Part shown: positions 7,828 to 17,106 of the stretch, piece after piece
How positions within the stretch are numbered: position 1 is the stretch's first letter
Layout: each line of letters begins with the position of its first letter
DNA from: Dokdonella sp.
GTDB taxonomy: Bacteria > Pseudomonadota > Gammaproteobacteria > Xanthomonadales > Rhodanobacteraceae
Assembly (NCBI GenBank): GCA_024707225.1
Contig: JANQAE010000004.1
Span: 310,001 to 374,000 of the forward strand
Reading direction: 5' to 3'
DNA: 64,000 nucleotides
The notes under the pieces: model-generated
Told to the model about the DNA's origin: nothing
The model's database searches: none
Seen by the model: the letters and a program-made list of their open reading frames with translations, nothing else
Made by a program: the position numbers and the translations under genes

Positions 7828-10284
7828 ATGCGCTGGAGTCCGAATCCGATCGCCTTGATCGCCCTGCTCGCCTTGTCGTGTCTGGCTTGCGGCCCGTCTG
7901 GAGCGGTGACGCTCGAACAGGCGATGGCCGACCCGGACTGGATCGGACCACCGGTCGAGCGCCCGTACTGGAGCGTCGACGGCATCGCGGTCTACTACCA
8001 GCTCAAACGCGAAGGTTCGGGCATCCGCGATCTGCGCCGCGTGACGCTGGCCGACGGAACCGACGTCCTGGTCGAGCCGCAGGCGATGGCGGCCGCCGAC
8101 GGCCCCGAGCCGGTCTTCGACGCGACGCGCAGCTGGGCCGCGTTCGTCCGCAACGGCGACCTGTTCCTGCGCCGCACCGACGGCGGACGGCTGGTCCAGG
8201 TCACGCGCACGAGCGCCCGCGAGGCCGCGCCGCAGTTCTCGGCCGACGGCCGCCAGCTGCAGTTCCGCGTCGACGACGACTGGTACAGCTACGACATCGC
8301 GACCGGCGTGACCGCGCAGGCCGCGGTGCTCAAGACCGGCAAGGACCCGGCGCAGAAGAAGCCCGACGACCTCGGCGAGCTGCAGCTGCGCCTGTTCTCG
8401 ACGCTGCGCAAGGTCAAGGACGACCGCGACGCGCGCCGCGAACACGCCGAGCGCTTCCAGGCCGAAGACCCGACGCGCGCGCCGCTGCCGGTGTTCCTCG
8501 GCGAGGAGGCCGAGATCGTCACGACCGCGCTGGCGCCCGACGCGCGCTGGCTGCTGGTCGCCACGCGCGCCAAGGGCTACGACGCCGGCCGCGTCGCCAA
8601 GATGCAGACCTGGGTCACCGAGTCGGGCTACGAGGAAGGCGAGGACGAGCGCGTGCGCGTGGGCCGCAATGCGCCGGCGCCGCAGACGCTGTGGCTGGTC
8701 GACCTCGGCGCGCGCAGCGTACGCAAGCTCGGCTACGCCGACCTGCCCGGCATCGGCGACGATCCGCTGGCGGCCGTACGCGAGGAGAACGCCAAGGCCA
8801 ATACCGACGCGGCCGGCAAGGACGAGGCGGACGCGACCGACAAGAGCGGCGGCGACAGGAAGAACGGCAAGGGCAAGGACGGCAAGAGCGAGAAGGAAGC
8901 GCCGGCCGAACGTGCGCTGGAGGTCTCGGGCCTGGCCTGGTCGCGCGACGGCCGCCATGCCGCGGTGCAGCTGCGCAGCATCGACAACAAGGACCGCTGG
9001 ATCGCCAGCGTCGACCTCGGCGGCGGGCGTCTGGTCGCCGAGCACCGCCTGACCGATCCGGCCTGGATCAACTGGAACTTCAACGAGTTCGGCTGGACCG
9101 ACGACAGCCGCCAGCTGTGGTATTTGTCCGAGGAGAGCGGGTATTCGCAGCTCTACGTCAAGGCGCCCGGTACCCGGCCCAAGGCGCTGACCGAGGGCCG
9201 CTTCGAAGTCTCCTCGCCGCGCCTGTCGCCGGACGGCCGCTACTTCTACGTGCGCGCCAACGTCGAGGCGCCGTACGCCTACGACGTCTACCGCGTCGCG
9301 ACCGGCGGCGGCCCGCTCGAGCGGATCAGCCGCTACGGCGGGCTCGACGACTTCACATTGTCGGCCGACGGCCGCCAGCTGGCCGTGCTGCATTCCTCGG
9401 CCTACGTGCCGCAGCAGCTGGCCGTGCTGCCGGCCGACGGCAGCGGCGCGGCGCGCGAGCTGACCGATACGCGCAAGCCCGACTATCGCGCGCTCGGCTT
9501 CGCGCCGATGCGCATCGTCGGCGTGCCCTCGTCCAAGAGCGGCCGGCCGATCTGGTCCAAGCTCTACGTGCCGGCCGACTTCGATCCGTCCAAGCGCTAT
9601 CCGGCCGTGCTGTTCGTGCACGGCGCCGGCTATCTGCAGAACACCCATCAGGGCTACCCGAACTACTTCCGCGAGCAGCTGTTCCACAACCTGCTGGTCG
9701 AGCGCGGCTACGTCGTGCTCGACATGGACTACCGCGCCTCGGAAGGCTACGGCCGCGACTGGCGCACCGCGATCTACCGGCAGATGGGCACGCCCGAGCT
9801 CGAGGATCTGATCGACGGCGTCAACTGGCTGGTCGCCGAGCAGGCGGTCGATCCGCAGCGCGTCGGTCTCTACGGCGGCTCCTACGGCGGCTTCATGACG
9901 CTGATGGCGATGTTCCGCGCGCCGGAGGTGTTCCATGCCGGCGCGGCCTTGCGGCCGGTCACCGACTGGACCAGCTACAACCACGGCTACACGTCCAACA
10001 TCCTCAACACGCCGCAGGTCGACCCGCTGGCGTACCGTCGCTCCTCGCCGATCGAGTTCGCCGAGGGCCTGCGCGGCCCGCTGCTGATCGCGCACGGCAT
10101 GATCGACGACAACGTGCTGTTCCAGGACTCGGTGCGGCTGTACCAGCGCCTGATCGAACTGCGCAAGGACGACTTCGAACTGGCCGGCTATCCGATGGAA
10201 CGCCACGGCTTCGTCCACGCCGACGCCTGGTACGACGAGTACAAGCGCATCCTCAAGCTGTTCGAGACGAACCTGCGCCGCTGA
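7828..10284 (+). CDS. S9 family prolyl oligopeptidase-type serine peptidase (DPP IV-like)
   Basis: This exported serine peptidase has about 818 residues. A hydrophobic signal (LIALIALLALSCLACG) is followed by a beta-propeller of WD/TolB-like blades with repeated DGRQL and SPDGRY signatures. A lysine- and aspartate-rich insertion (about residues 330-365) follows, then the C-terminal alpha/beta-hydrolase domain. Catalytic residues: Ser in LYGGSYGGF, Asp in HGMIDDNVLF and His in MERHGF. Enzymes of this S9B type remove dipeptides after proline or alanine and serve in peptide scavenging in the periplasm of Xanthomonadales. The ATG at 7828 is preferred because the signal peptide starts there; an upstream ATG (7786) would add 14 polar residues. 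It is convergent with another S9 peptidase gene. Confidence 0.92.
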   Translation: MRWSPNPIALIALLALSCLACGPSGAVTLEQAMADPDWIGPPVERPYWSVDGIAVYYQLKREGSGIRDLRRVTLADGTDVLVEPQAMAAADGPEPVFDATRSWAAFVRNGDLFLRRTDGGRLVQVTRTSAREAAPQFSADGRQLQFRVDDDWYSYDIATGVTAQAAVLKTGKDPAQKKPDDLGELQLRLFSTLRKVKDDRDARREHAERFQAEDPTRAPLPVFLGEEAEIVTTALAPDARWLLVATRAKGYDAGRVAKMQTWVTESGYEEGEDERVRVGRNAPAPQTLWLVDLGARSVRKLGYADLPGIGDDPLAAVREENAKANTDAAGKDEADATDKSGGDRKNGKGKDGKSEKEAPAERALEVSGLAWSRDGRHAAVQLRSIDNKDRWIASVDLGGGRLVAEHRLTDPAWINWNFNEFGWTDDSRQLWYLSEESGYSQLYVKAPGTRPKALTEGRFEVSSPRLSPDGRYFYVRANVEAPYAYDVYRVATGGGPLERISRYGGLDDFTLSADGRQLAVLHSSAYVPQQLAVLPADGSGAARELTDTRKPDYRALGFAPMRIVGVPSSKSGRPIWSKLYVPADFDPSKRYPAVLFVHGAGYLQNTHQGYPNYFREQLFHNLLVERGYVVLDMDYRASEGYGRDWRTAIYRQMGTPELEDLIDGVNWLVAEQAVDPQRVGLYGGSYGGFMTLMAMFRAPEVFHAGAALRPVTDWTSYNHGYTSNILNTPQVDPLAYRRSSPIEFAEGLRGPLLIAHGMIDDNVLFQDSVRLYQRLIELRKDDFELAGYPMERHGFVHADAWYDEYKRILKLFETNLRR

Positions 10285-10290
10285 GCGGCC

Positions 10291-10326
10291 ACGGCGCGCG
10301 CCCGGCCTTCGCCGGTCGCGCGCCGT
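10291..10326. terminator. GC-rich hairpin between convergent peptidase genes
   Basis: A 10-bp perfect outer stem (ACGGCGCGCG at 10291-10300 with 10317-10326) extends through a one-mismatch inner stem to a CTTC tetraloop. It lies 7 bases after the stop of the upstream gene and 12 before that of the facing gene, so it could serve both. There is no T-tract, so efficiency as an intrinsic terminator is uncertain. Confidence 0.5.
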
Positions 10327-10338
10327 CGGACGCTGTGG

Positions 10339-12372
10339 TCAGCGCGGACCGGGCGGCGCGTAATGCGTCACCCAGCGCCGCACCTCCTCGTACCAGCGCA
10401 GCGAGTTGGCCGGCTTGAGCACCCAGTGGTTCTCGTCCGGAAAATAGACCAGCCGGCTCTCGACGCCGCGGTTCTGCAGCGTGTTGAACAGCTCGATGCC
10501 GTGATTGACCGGCACGCGGAAATCCTGCTCGCCGTGGATCACCAGCGTCGGCGTCGCGAAGTGCCCCGCGCCGAAATGCGGCGAGCTGCCGCGATACAGC
10601 TCCGGGTCGTTCCAGAACTCGGTCGCGTCACGGCGCTTGCTGGCGCCGTAGTCGGCCGCCCATTGCGTGAACCAGTTGTAGGTGGCCGCGTGTGCGACCA
10701 GCGCCTTGAACGGGTGCTCGCGACCGAGCAGGATCGTCGTCAGATAGCCGCCGTAGCTGCCGCCGCCGGCGACCATACGCTGATCGTCGATGTAGGGCTG
10801 GCCGGCCATCCAGCGCGTCGCGGCGATGACGTCCTCGTACGGCAGGACGTCCTGGGCCGGATTGATCGAGTCGGCGAAGGCCTGGCCGAAACCGCTGGAC
10901 CCGTGGAAGTTCGGCCACGCCGTCACGTAGCCCCAGGCACTGAAGACCTGCGCGTTCCAGCGCCACGAGAACGCATCGGTGATCGCATTGTGCGGACCGC
11001 CGTGGATCAGCACGAACAACGGATAGCGCTTGGTGCGGTCGAAGCCGGGCGGATAGTTGATCCACATCTGGATCGGCTCGCCGCGCGCACCGGTCACGCT
11101 GACGCTTTCGTAGCGGCCCCAGTCGATCGCGGCCAGCGCCGCGTCGTTGAGGCGGTCGATCGCCTGCAGCCGTCCGTCGCGCCGGTCGACGCGAACCAGG
11201 CGCGGCGGCGACGTGAAACGCTGGTTCAACGCGACCAGCACGCCGTTGCGCGACAGCGCAGGCGCGCCGACGTCGGTCGCGCCGGTGATCGCACGCGGCG
11301 CGCCGCGTTCGACCGGAATCTCGTACAGGCGTGAAGTGCCGGCATCGTCGATCGCGCCGATCAGCGCGCGGCCGTCGGGCGTCCAGCTCGACACGGTCGC
11401 CGACCGGTCCCAGTCGGCGGCGACCGCGCGCTGCGTTTCGCGGCCCAGATCGTGCACGAACAGCTTGCGCGTATCGGCATAGAAGCCCTTGATCGTCTGC
11501 CGCACGAATGCCAGGCGGCGTCCGTCCGGACTGAACAGCGGCGCGGCGTCGTTGCCGGGATTGTCGGCGGTCAGGTTGCGCGCCTCGGTCGCGCCGATCG
11601 TCAGCAGCCAGACGTCCGGATTGCCGTCCACGCCGCTGCGCGCGGTATCGGAGACGAAGGCGATGCTGCGGCCGTCCGGCGCGAGATCGTAGTCGGCCGC
11701 GCTGACCTCGGTGTCGATCAGCGGCCGCCCGGCCGGCAGCGTCAGCGCGGACGGTTCGCCGCCGTCGATGCCGATCGCGTAGACGTGCACCTGCCGGTCG
11801 TCGAGCCAGCGGTCCCAGTAGCGGATCGGCGCCTTGTCCCAACTGCGCGCCGAGACCTTGCTGTCCTTGCGCAGCTTCAGTTCCTCGGCCACCGCCTTCC
11901 AGTCCTTGTCGGGCCAGACCCGGCTGGTGAACGCGATGCGCCGCGAGTCGGCGAACCACTTGATCGCAGCGGCCCCGGTCGGCACGTCGGTCAGCCGGCG
12001 TGCTTCGCCGCCGTCGCGGATCGGCAGCAGATAGACCTGCGGGGCCTCGTCGCCGTCACGCTTGGCCGTGAAGGCCAGCCAGCGTCCGTCGGGGCTGTAG
12101 GCCGGTGACGAGGCATCGGCGGTCTCGGCGGTCAATGGGCGGGCCGCAGCGCCGTCCAGCGGAAACAGCCACAGCGTCGTGCGCGAGGTGCTCTTGTCCA
12201 GATCGTAGCTGCCGACCGGCGCGACCGCCGCGGCGCCGTCGGGCGCGATCGCCGGTGCGCCGATGCGCTTGAGCCGCCACATCGATTCGGCCCCGAGCGG
12301 CGCCCTGACCGGTTCGCTCGCGGCCGTGGCCGCGCCCGTCCACATGATCGCCAGCATCATCCACGCACGCAT
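10339..12372 (-). CDS. S9 family prolyl oligopeptidase-type serine peptidase
   Basis: A second exported S9 peptidase, 677 residues. The signal peptide is MRAWMMLAIMWTGAATA. The beta-propeller has several SPDGRWLAF, APDGRSIAF and SPDGRRLAF blades, and the hydrolase domain has catalytic Ser in GGGSYGGYLTT, Asp in HGEQDFRVP and His in ENHWVLKP. This arrangement matches acylaminoacyl-peptidase/DPP-like members (S9C). The frame is open further upstream, but the ATG at 12372 begins a clean signal peptide. Sequence identity to the facing S9 gene appears low outside the catalytic motifs, so they are distant paralogues rather than a recent duplication. Likely role: periplasmic degradation of peptides. 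Confidence 0.9.
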   Translation of the reverse strand: MRAWMMLAIMWTGAATAASEPVRAPLGAESMWRLKRIGAPAIAPDGAAAVAPVGSYDLDKSTSRTTLWLFPLDGAAARPLTAETADASSPAYSPDGRWLAFTAKRDGDEAPQVYLLPIRDGGEARRLTDVPTGAAAIKWFADSRRIAFTSRVWPDKDWKAVAEELKLRKDSKVSARSWDKAPIRYWDRWLDDRQVHVYAIGIDGGEPSALTLPAGRPLIDTEVSAADYDLAPDGRSIAFVSDTARSGVDGNPDVWLLTIGATEARNLTADNPGNDAAPLFSPDGRRLAFVRQTIKGFYADTRKLFVHDLGRETQRAVAADWDRSATVSSWTPDGRALIGAIDDAGTSRLYEIPVERGAPRAITGATDVGAPALSRNGVLVALNQRFTSPPRLVRVDRRDGRLQAIDRLNDAALAAIDWGRYESVSVTGARGEPIQMWINYPPGFDRTKRYPLFVLIHGGPHNAITDAFSWRWNAQVFSAWGYVTAWPNFHGSSGFGQAFADSINPAQDVLPYEDVIAATRWMAGQPYIDDQRMVAGGGSYGGYLTTILLGREHPFKALVAHAATYNWFTQWAADYGASKRRDATEFWNDPELYRGSSPHFGAGHFATPTLVIHGEQDFRVPVNHGIELFNTLQNRGVESRLVYFPDENHWVLKPANSLRWYEEVRRWVTHYAPPGPR

Positions 12373-12489
12373 GCCGCCCCCTTCTGGTCGTGGCGTCCGG
12401 ACGACGCCGAAGGCAGCGAGTATGCAGGGCCGGTCGCCGGATGCGACCGCGGATGCGCCGGACCGAGCGCGCGGCGGGCGGAAACGAAC

Positions 12490-12514
12490 GGGCCGGCATC
12501 GGAGATGCCGGCCC
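12490..12514 (-). terminator. Hairpin downstream of rho
   Basis: A perfect 11-bp stem (GGGCCGGCATC with GATGCCGGCCC) and a 3-base loop lie 16 bases beyond the rho stop codon. No run of T follows on the transcribed strand (GTTCGTTTCC). It is the obvious candidate end of the trxA-rho transcription unit. Confidence 0.6.
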
Positions 12515-12530
12515 GCGGGTGTCACCTGGG

Positions 12531-14204
12531 TCAGCGCTTCATCGCGCCGAAGAACTCGTCGTTGGTCTTGGTGTTCTTCATCTTGTCGAGCATGAACTCG
12601 ATCGCGGCAAGCTCGTCCATCGGATGCAGCAGCTTGCGCAGGATCCAGATCTTCTGCAGCAGGTCCGGGTCGATCAGCAGCTCCTCGCGGCGGGTGCCGG
12701 AGCGGTTGATGTCGATCGCCGGATACACGCGCTTCTCGGCGATGCGGCGGTTGAGGTGCACTTCCATGTTGCCGGTGCCCTTGAACTCCTCGTAGATGAC
12801 CTCGTCCATCTTCGAGCCGGTGTCGATCAGCGCGGTCGCGATGATCGTCAGCGAGCCGCCTTCCTCGACGTTGCGCGCGGCGCCGAAGAAGCGCTTCGGG
12901 CGCTGCAGCGCGTTGGCGTCGACGCCGCCGGTCAGCACCTTGCCCGAGCTCGGCACGACGGTGTTGTAGGCGCGCGCCAGACGCGTGATCGAGTCGAGCA
13001 GGATCACCACGTCCTTCTTGTGCTCGACCAGGCGCTTGGCGCGCTCGATCACCATCTCGGCGACCTGAACGTGGCGCACCGCCGGCTCGTCGAACGTCGA
13101 GGAGATGATCTCCGCGCGCACGCTGCGCTGCATCTCGGTGACTTCTTCCGGACGCTCGTCGATCAGCAGCATGATCAGGTGCGCATCCGGATGGTTGTGC
13201 ACGATCGCCTGCGCGATGTTCTGCAGCATCATCGTCTTGCCGGCCTTGGGCTGCGAGACGATCAGGCCGCGCTGACCTCGACCGATCGGCGCGACCAGGT
13301 CGAGGATGCGGCCGGTGATGTCCTCGCTCGATCCGTTGCCGCGCTCCAGATGGAACGCCTTGCGCGGGAACAGCGCGGTCAGGTTCTCGAACAGGATCTT
13401 GTTCTTCGACGCTTCCGGCGGCTCGCCGTTGATCGTGTCGACCTTGAGCAGCGCAAAGTAGCGCTCGCCTTCCTTCGGCGGCCGCACGCGGCCGGTGACG
13501 TAGTCGCCGGTGCGCAGGTTGAAGCGGCGAATCTGCGACGGCGAGACGTAGATGTCGTCGGGACCGGCCAGGTACGAGGCTTCGAATCCGCGCAGGAAGC
13601 CGAAGCCGTCCTGCAGGATCTCCAGCACGCCCTCGTCGTAGATGCCGCCACCGGCACGCGCATGCGCCTTGAGGATCAGGAAGATGATGTCCTGCTTGCG
13701 CGCGCGCGCGACGCCTTCCTGGATGCCGAGCGTCTCGGCCAGCGCGAGCAGTTCGGCCGGCTTCTTGACCTTCAGTTCGTTCAGCGCGATCAGCGGGCCG
13801 TTGCCGCCGCCGTTGCGCGACTCGTCGTATTCCTCGTCGAACATCTGCGGATCGCGGTCGCCGCGATTGCGGTTGTGACGGTTGCGGCGATCGCGACGGC
13901 CGCCCTGGCGGTCACGCGGGTCGCGATTCTGGCCTTGGCCGGAGCCGCCCGGCTGACCGTTGCCGTTGCCGTTGCCATTGCCGTTTCCATTGCCATGCGA
14001 CTGGGAGGCGTCCTGGCCGCCGCCGTCGGATGGTGCCTGGGACGCGCCCGGCGCGTCGTCGGAGGATGGCGCGGACGGCGCCGGATCGACGATCAATGTC
14101 GGCTGGGCCGGATCGACGTTGCGCGGCGCACGCTGGCGCGGCGCGGCGGAACGCGGCTTGTCGGCGGCCTTTTCGCCACCTTCTGGGATATCGTTTTCGG
14201 ACAC
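12531..14204 (-). CDS. rho: Transcription termination factor Rho with a long Gly/Asn-rich N-terminal insertion
   Basis: Rho is the hexameric RNA-dependent ATPase that ends transcription. The conserved part (from about residue 135) is complete: Rho-N helices ([21 protein letters not shown]), the cold-shock-like primary RNA-binding fold ([22 protein letters not shown]), Walker A in [10 protein letters not shown], Walker B in [17 protein letters not shown], and the Q- and R-loop regions. Before it lies about 130 residues of low-complexity sequence rich in Pro, Gly, Asn, Asp and Arg. This includes an alternating Gly-Asn tract encoded by a six-base repeat near 13955-13995, and an [18 protein letters not shown] basic patch. 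E. coli Rho (419 residues) lacks this. GTG 14204 is the likely start. It is co-oriented with trxA 240 bases upstream. Confidence 0.95.
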   Translation of the reverse strand: MSENDIPEGGEKAADKPRSAAPRQRAPRNVDPAQPTLIVDPAPSAPSSDDAPGASQAPSDGGGQDASQSHGNGNGNGNGNGNGQPGGSGQGQNRDPRDRQGGRRDRRNRHNRNRGDRDPQMFDEEYDESRNGGGNGPLIALNELKVKKPAELLALAETLGIQEGVARARKQDIIFLILKAHARAGGGIYDEGVLEILQDGFGFLRGFEASYLAGPDDIYVSPSQIRRFNLRTGDYVTGRVRPPKEGERYFALLKVDTINGEPPEASKNKILFENLTALFPRKAFHLERGNGSSEDITGRILDLVAPIGRGQRGLIVSQPKAGKTMMLQNIAQAIVHNHPDAHLIMLLIDERPEEVTEMQRSVRAEIISSTFDEPAVRHVQVAEMVIERAKRLVEHKKDVVILLDSITRLARAYNTVVPSSGKVLTGGVDANALQRPKRFFGAARNVEEGGSLTIIATALIDTGSKMDEVIYEEFKGTGNMEVHLNRRIAEKRVYPAIDINRSGTRREELLIDPDLLQKIWILRKLLHPMDELAAIEFMLDKMKNTKTNDEFFGAMKR

Positions 14205-14444
14205 GGGCAAACCTCGCTGGGCGCCGTAGCTGGGAAGCAAATCGGAGGGAAGAAACGCGGGGGTGTCGCTGGGGGGAGCGCGATAGCTCCGCACGTGCAG
14301 GGACTACGTTAGCACCGGCCTCGGCGGTCGTCCAGCGCCGCCGAATCGCGGTTCAGCGTTTGCGCCGGTTGCGTGCACGACGCGCCGGAAACGCTTGAGC
14401 ACCCGCCGCGACCGGCGCTGCCGGCCGCGCGCGGGCGCGTCGAT

Positions 14445-14771
14445 TCAGATCGTCTTGTCGATCAGCTGGGCCAGCTGGCTCTTGCTGACGGCGCCGATCT
14501 GCGTGGCCTGGACCTTGCCGTCCTTGAAGATCATCAGCGTCGGAATGCCGCGCACGTTGTAGTTGCGCGGGGTCTTCTGGTTCTCGTCGATATTGATCTT
14601 GGCGATCTTGAGCCGGCCTTCGTAATTGGCGGCCAGGTCGTCGAGAATCGGCGCGATCATCTTGCACGGACCGCACCATTCCGCCCAGAAATCAACGAGG
14701 ACCGGCTCGGAGGACTGCAAGACCTGGCTGTCGAATTGCTCGTCGCTGACGTGGGCAATCAGTTCGCTCAC
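14445..14771 (-). CDS. trxA: Thioredoxin 1
   Basis: This classic 108-residue thioredoxin is a cytoplasmic disulfide reductase for ribonucleotide reductase and other targets, and is kept reduced by thioredoxin reductase. The active site is WCGPCK (Cys33, Cys36). The buried Asp (VLVDFWAEW), the cis-Pro loop (RGIPTLMIFKDG) and the C-terminal helix are all present. Translation starts at a GTG (14771), preceded by TGGAGAAAACCC with a good Shine-Dalgarno sequence. The trxA-rho order, with rhlB divergent, is the same as in E. coli and many gammaproteobacteria. Confidence 0.97.
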   Translation of the reverse strand: MSELIAHVSDEQFDSQVLQSSEPVLVDFWAEWCGPCKMIAPILDDLAANYEGRLKIAKINIDENQKTPRNYNVRGIPTLMIFKDGKVQATQIGAVSKSQLAQLIDKTI

Positions 14772-15112
14772 GGGTTTTCTCCAGATAATCGAGGGGGCGC
14801 TGCGCGCCGGAGGCCGGGTTCGGCTAAACTTGCGCGCCGGGGCGGCGGACTGACGAGACGCGGGTGCGGATGCACGCCGTCATTTCAGCCCAAACCACCC
14901 GCCTCACGCAAGAGCGGTCAGGACGCCGGTAGCGGCGCTGCGCCGCCCGGCGATCGAGGGCCGGAATGCCCCGAAGGCAAGCCCCTGCCCCGACCGCGAC
15001 CGCCTCGCGCACCCGGCCAAACCGGGTCAGCACGATCCGCATCACATGAGGGGCGTACGCTCCGTTTGCAAGGGCTCCGAAGCCCGCGCGACGCCCACGG
15101 ACCGACACTGGA
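14772..15112. other. Divergent trxA/rhlB intergenic region (341 bases)
   Basis: No supported gene is seen here. The region must hold the promoters of the trxA-rho unit and of rhlB, but I cannot assign -10/-35 pairs with confidence. A CGGCTAAACT segment near 14821-14830 is the most AT-rich stretch. Confidence 0.5.
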
Positions 15113-16843
15113 ATGCCAGACCAACATCAGCAGCCTCTCACCGACGTCTTCTTCGACAGCTTCGATCTTCATCCAAGCCTGTTGTCCAGCCTGCACGCCG
15201 CAGGCTTCACCCGCTGCACGCCGATCCAGGCGCTGACGCTGCCGGTCGCCCTGACCGGGCGCGACGTCGCCGGCCAGGCGCAGACCGGCACCGGCAAGAC
15301 CGGCGCCTTCCTGGTCGCCGTGATGAACCGCCTGCTGACGCGCGCGGCCGTCGCCGAGCGCAAGGACGGCGAACCGCGCGCGGTGATCCTCGCGCCGACG
15401 CGCGAGTTGGCGATCCAGATCGACAAGGACTTCCGCAACATCGGCCGCAACACCGGTCTGCGCTCGGCGCTGATCTACGGCGGCGTCGACTACGACAAGC
15501 AGCGCGAGCTGCTCAAGGCCGGCTGCGACATCGTGATCGCCACGCCCGGCCGCCTGATCGACTACCTCAAGCAGCACGTGGTGTCGTTCCGCTCGGTCGA
15601 GGCCGTCGTGATCGACGAGGCCGACCGCATGTTCGACCTCGGCTTCATCAAGGACATCCGCTTCCTGCTGCGACGCATGCCGCCGCGCGAGGAGCGCCAG
15701 GGCATGCTGTTCTCGGCGACGCTGAGCTACCGCGTGCTCGAGCTGGCCTACGAGCACATGAACAGCCCCGAGAAGCTCGCGGCCGAGACCGAGTCGGTCA
15801 CCGCCTCGCGGGTGCGCCAGGTCGTCTACTTCCCGGCGACCGAGGAGAAGATGCCGCTGCTGCTGAACCTGCTCGGCAAGCTCGAGGAGCATCGCAGCAT
15901 CGTCTTCATCAACACCAAGGCGATGGCCGAGCGCGTGACGCGGGCGCTGGAGCGTCACGGCCACCGCGTCGCGACGCTGTCGGGCGACGTGCCGCAGGCC
16001 AAGCGCGAGCGCCTGCTCGGACGGTTCCAGAAGGGCGAGATCGAGCTGCTGGTCGCGACCGACGTCGCCGCGCGCGGCCTGCACATCCCGGCGGTCTCGC
16101 ACGTGTTCAACTACGACCTGCCGCAGGATGCCGAGGACTACGTCCACCGCATCGGCCGCACCGCGCGCCTCGGCGCCGAAGGCGATGCGATCAGCTTCGC
16201 CTGCGATCTGTATGCGATGGGCCTGCCCGACATCGAGGCCTACATCGACCAGAAGATTCCGACCGCCGCGGTCGAGCCGGCGCTGCTGGTCGTGCCGCCG
16301 CCCAAGCCGCGTGCGCCGGGTGCCGTCACGGCCGACGAGGACGATGCCGACGACGACGCACGCAACACCGCCGGGCCGCCGCCGAAGAGCGCCGGCGACA
16401 GCCGGCGCGGCGGGCGCAGCGGCGAACGTCCGCGCAGCCGCAGCGGCAGCAGTGGCGGCGGTGGCGAGCGGCGCGGCGAGAGCCGGCCGCCGCGCGCACC
16501 GCGTCCGCCGCGCGAGACGGTCGAGCAGCCGGCAGCGGCGGCCGTACCGGTCGCCGCCGCACCGGAACCGGCACCGTCGACCGATGCCGCCGCGCCCGCG
16601 AAGAAGCGCCGCCGCCGCGGCGGTCGCGGACGTACTCGCCGCGAGAACGGCGAGGCCGCCACGCTGCCGAACGCCGCCGCCGAGACGCGCCCGGACAGCG
16701 CGCCGCGCCGCGAACGCGGGCCGCGTCCGACCGAGCCGGCCGCGACGCCGGGCCTGGCCACGGCCGCACCGGCCAGCGCGCCGGCAGCGGCGAAGAAGCC
16801 GGGTTTCTTCCGCAGTCTCGCCAAGCTGTTCGGCCGCCACTGA
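15113..16843 (+). CDS. rhlB: DEAD-box ATP-dependent RNA helicase RhlB
   Basis: The first roughly 385 residues form the two RecA-like domains of a DEAD-box helicase. They carry the Q motif ([13 protein letters not shown]), motif I AQTGTGKT, motif [15 protein letters not shown], motif III SAT, motif [14 protein letters not shown] and motif [12 protein letters not shown]. RhlB unwinds structured RNA and partners RNase E in the degradosome. A C-terminal tail of about 190 residues follows, rich in Arg, Gly, Pro and Ala with RGGRGRTRR and KKRRRRGG clusters, much longer than in E. coli RhlB (421 residues). It ends in the hydrophobic-basic [14 protein letters not shown]. Position divergent from trxA-rho supports the rhlB name. 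The tail probably provides extra RNA or partner binding. Confidence 0.93.
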   Translation: MPDQHQQPLTDVFFDSFDLHPSLLSSLHAAGFTRCTPIQALTLPVALTGRDVAGQAQTGTGKTGAFLVAVMNRLLTRAAVAERKDGEPRAVILAPTRELAIQIDKDFRNIGRNTGLRSALIYGGVDYDKQRELLKAGCDIVIATPGRLIDYLKQHVVSFRSVEAVVIDEADRMFDLGFIKDIRFLLRRMPPREERQGMLFSATLSYRVLELAYEHMNSPEKLAAETESVTASRVRQVVYFPATEEKMPLLLNLLGKLEEHRSIVFINTKAMAERVTRALERHGHRVATLSGDVPQAKRERLLGRFQKGEIELLVATDVAARGLHIPAVSHVFNYDLPQDAEDYVHRIGRTARLGAEGDAISFACDLYAMGLPDIEAYIDQKIPTAAVEPALLVVPPPKPRAPGAVTADEDDADDDARNTAGPPPKSAGDSRRGGRSGERPRSRSGSSGGGGERRGESRPPRAPRPPRETVEQPAAAAVPVAAAPEPAPSTDAAAPAKKRRRRGGRGRTRRENGEAATLPNAAAETRPDSAPRRERGPRPTEPAATPGLATAAPASAPAAAKKPGFFRSLAKLFGRH

Positions 16844-16871
16844 CGGCGGCCGGCCGCGCCACGATCCGCTC

Positions 16872-16893
16872 GCGCGCCGTCGCAACGGCGCGC
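16872..16893. terminator. Hairpin between convergent rhlB and OmpA-family gene
   Basis: A perfect 9-bp stem (GCGCGCCGT with ACGGCGCGC) closes a CGCA tetraloop, 29 bases after the rhlB stop. No T-run follows. I see no gene in the remaining 213 bases before 17107. Confidence 0.45.
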
Positions 16894-17106
16894 ATCGGGG
16901 TGACGAAGGCGCGCAACGCACGCGCCGGCACCTCCCGCGGGCAGCGGCCGCGGTCCGCTTCGCGATCCGCGCCGGCCGCCGAAGCGCGCGAGCCGCGCTG
17001 CGTCGACGTGCAGTCCCATCAAGAGCCGGGCCGGTCGCGGGGTGCCCGGCGCACCAGCGCGATCTGCTGCCGGCCCGCCGTACGATCGCGGGCTCGCCGA
17101 TGGCCG

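Noticed and set aside
13955-13995. Short tandem DNA repeat as an independent element
   Set aside because: The six-base repeats are in frame within rho and encode a Gly-Asn tract, so they are part of the gene.
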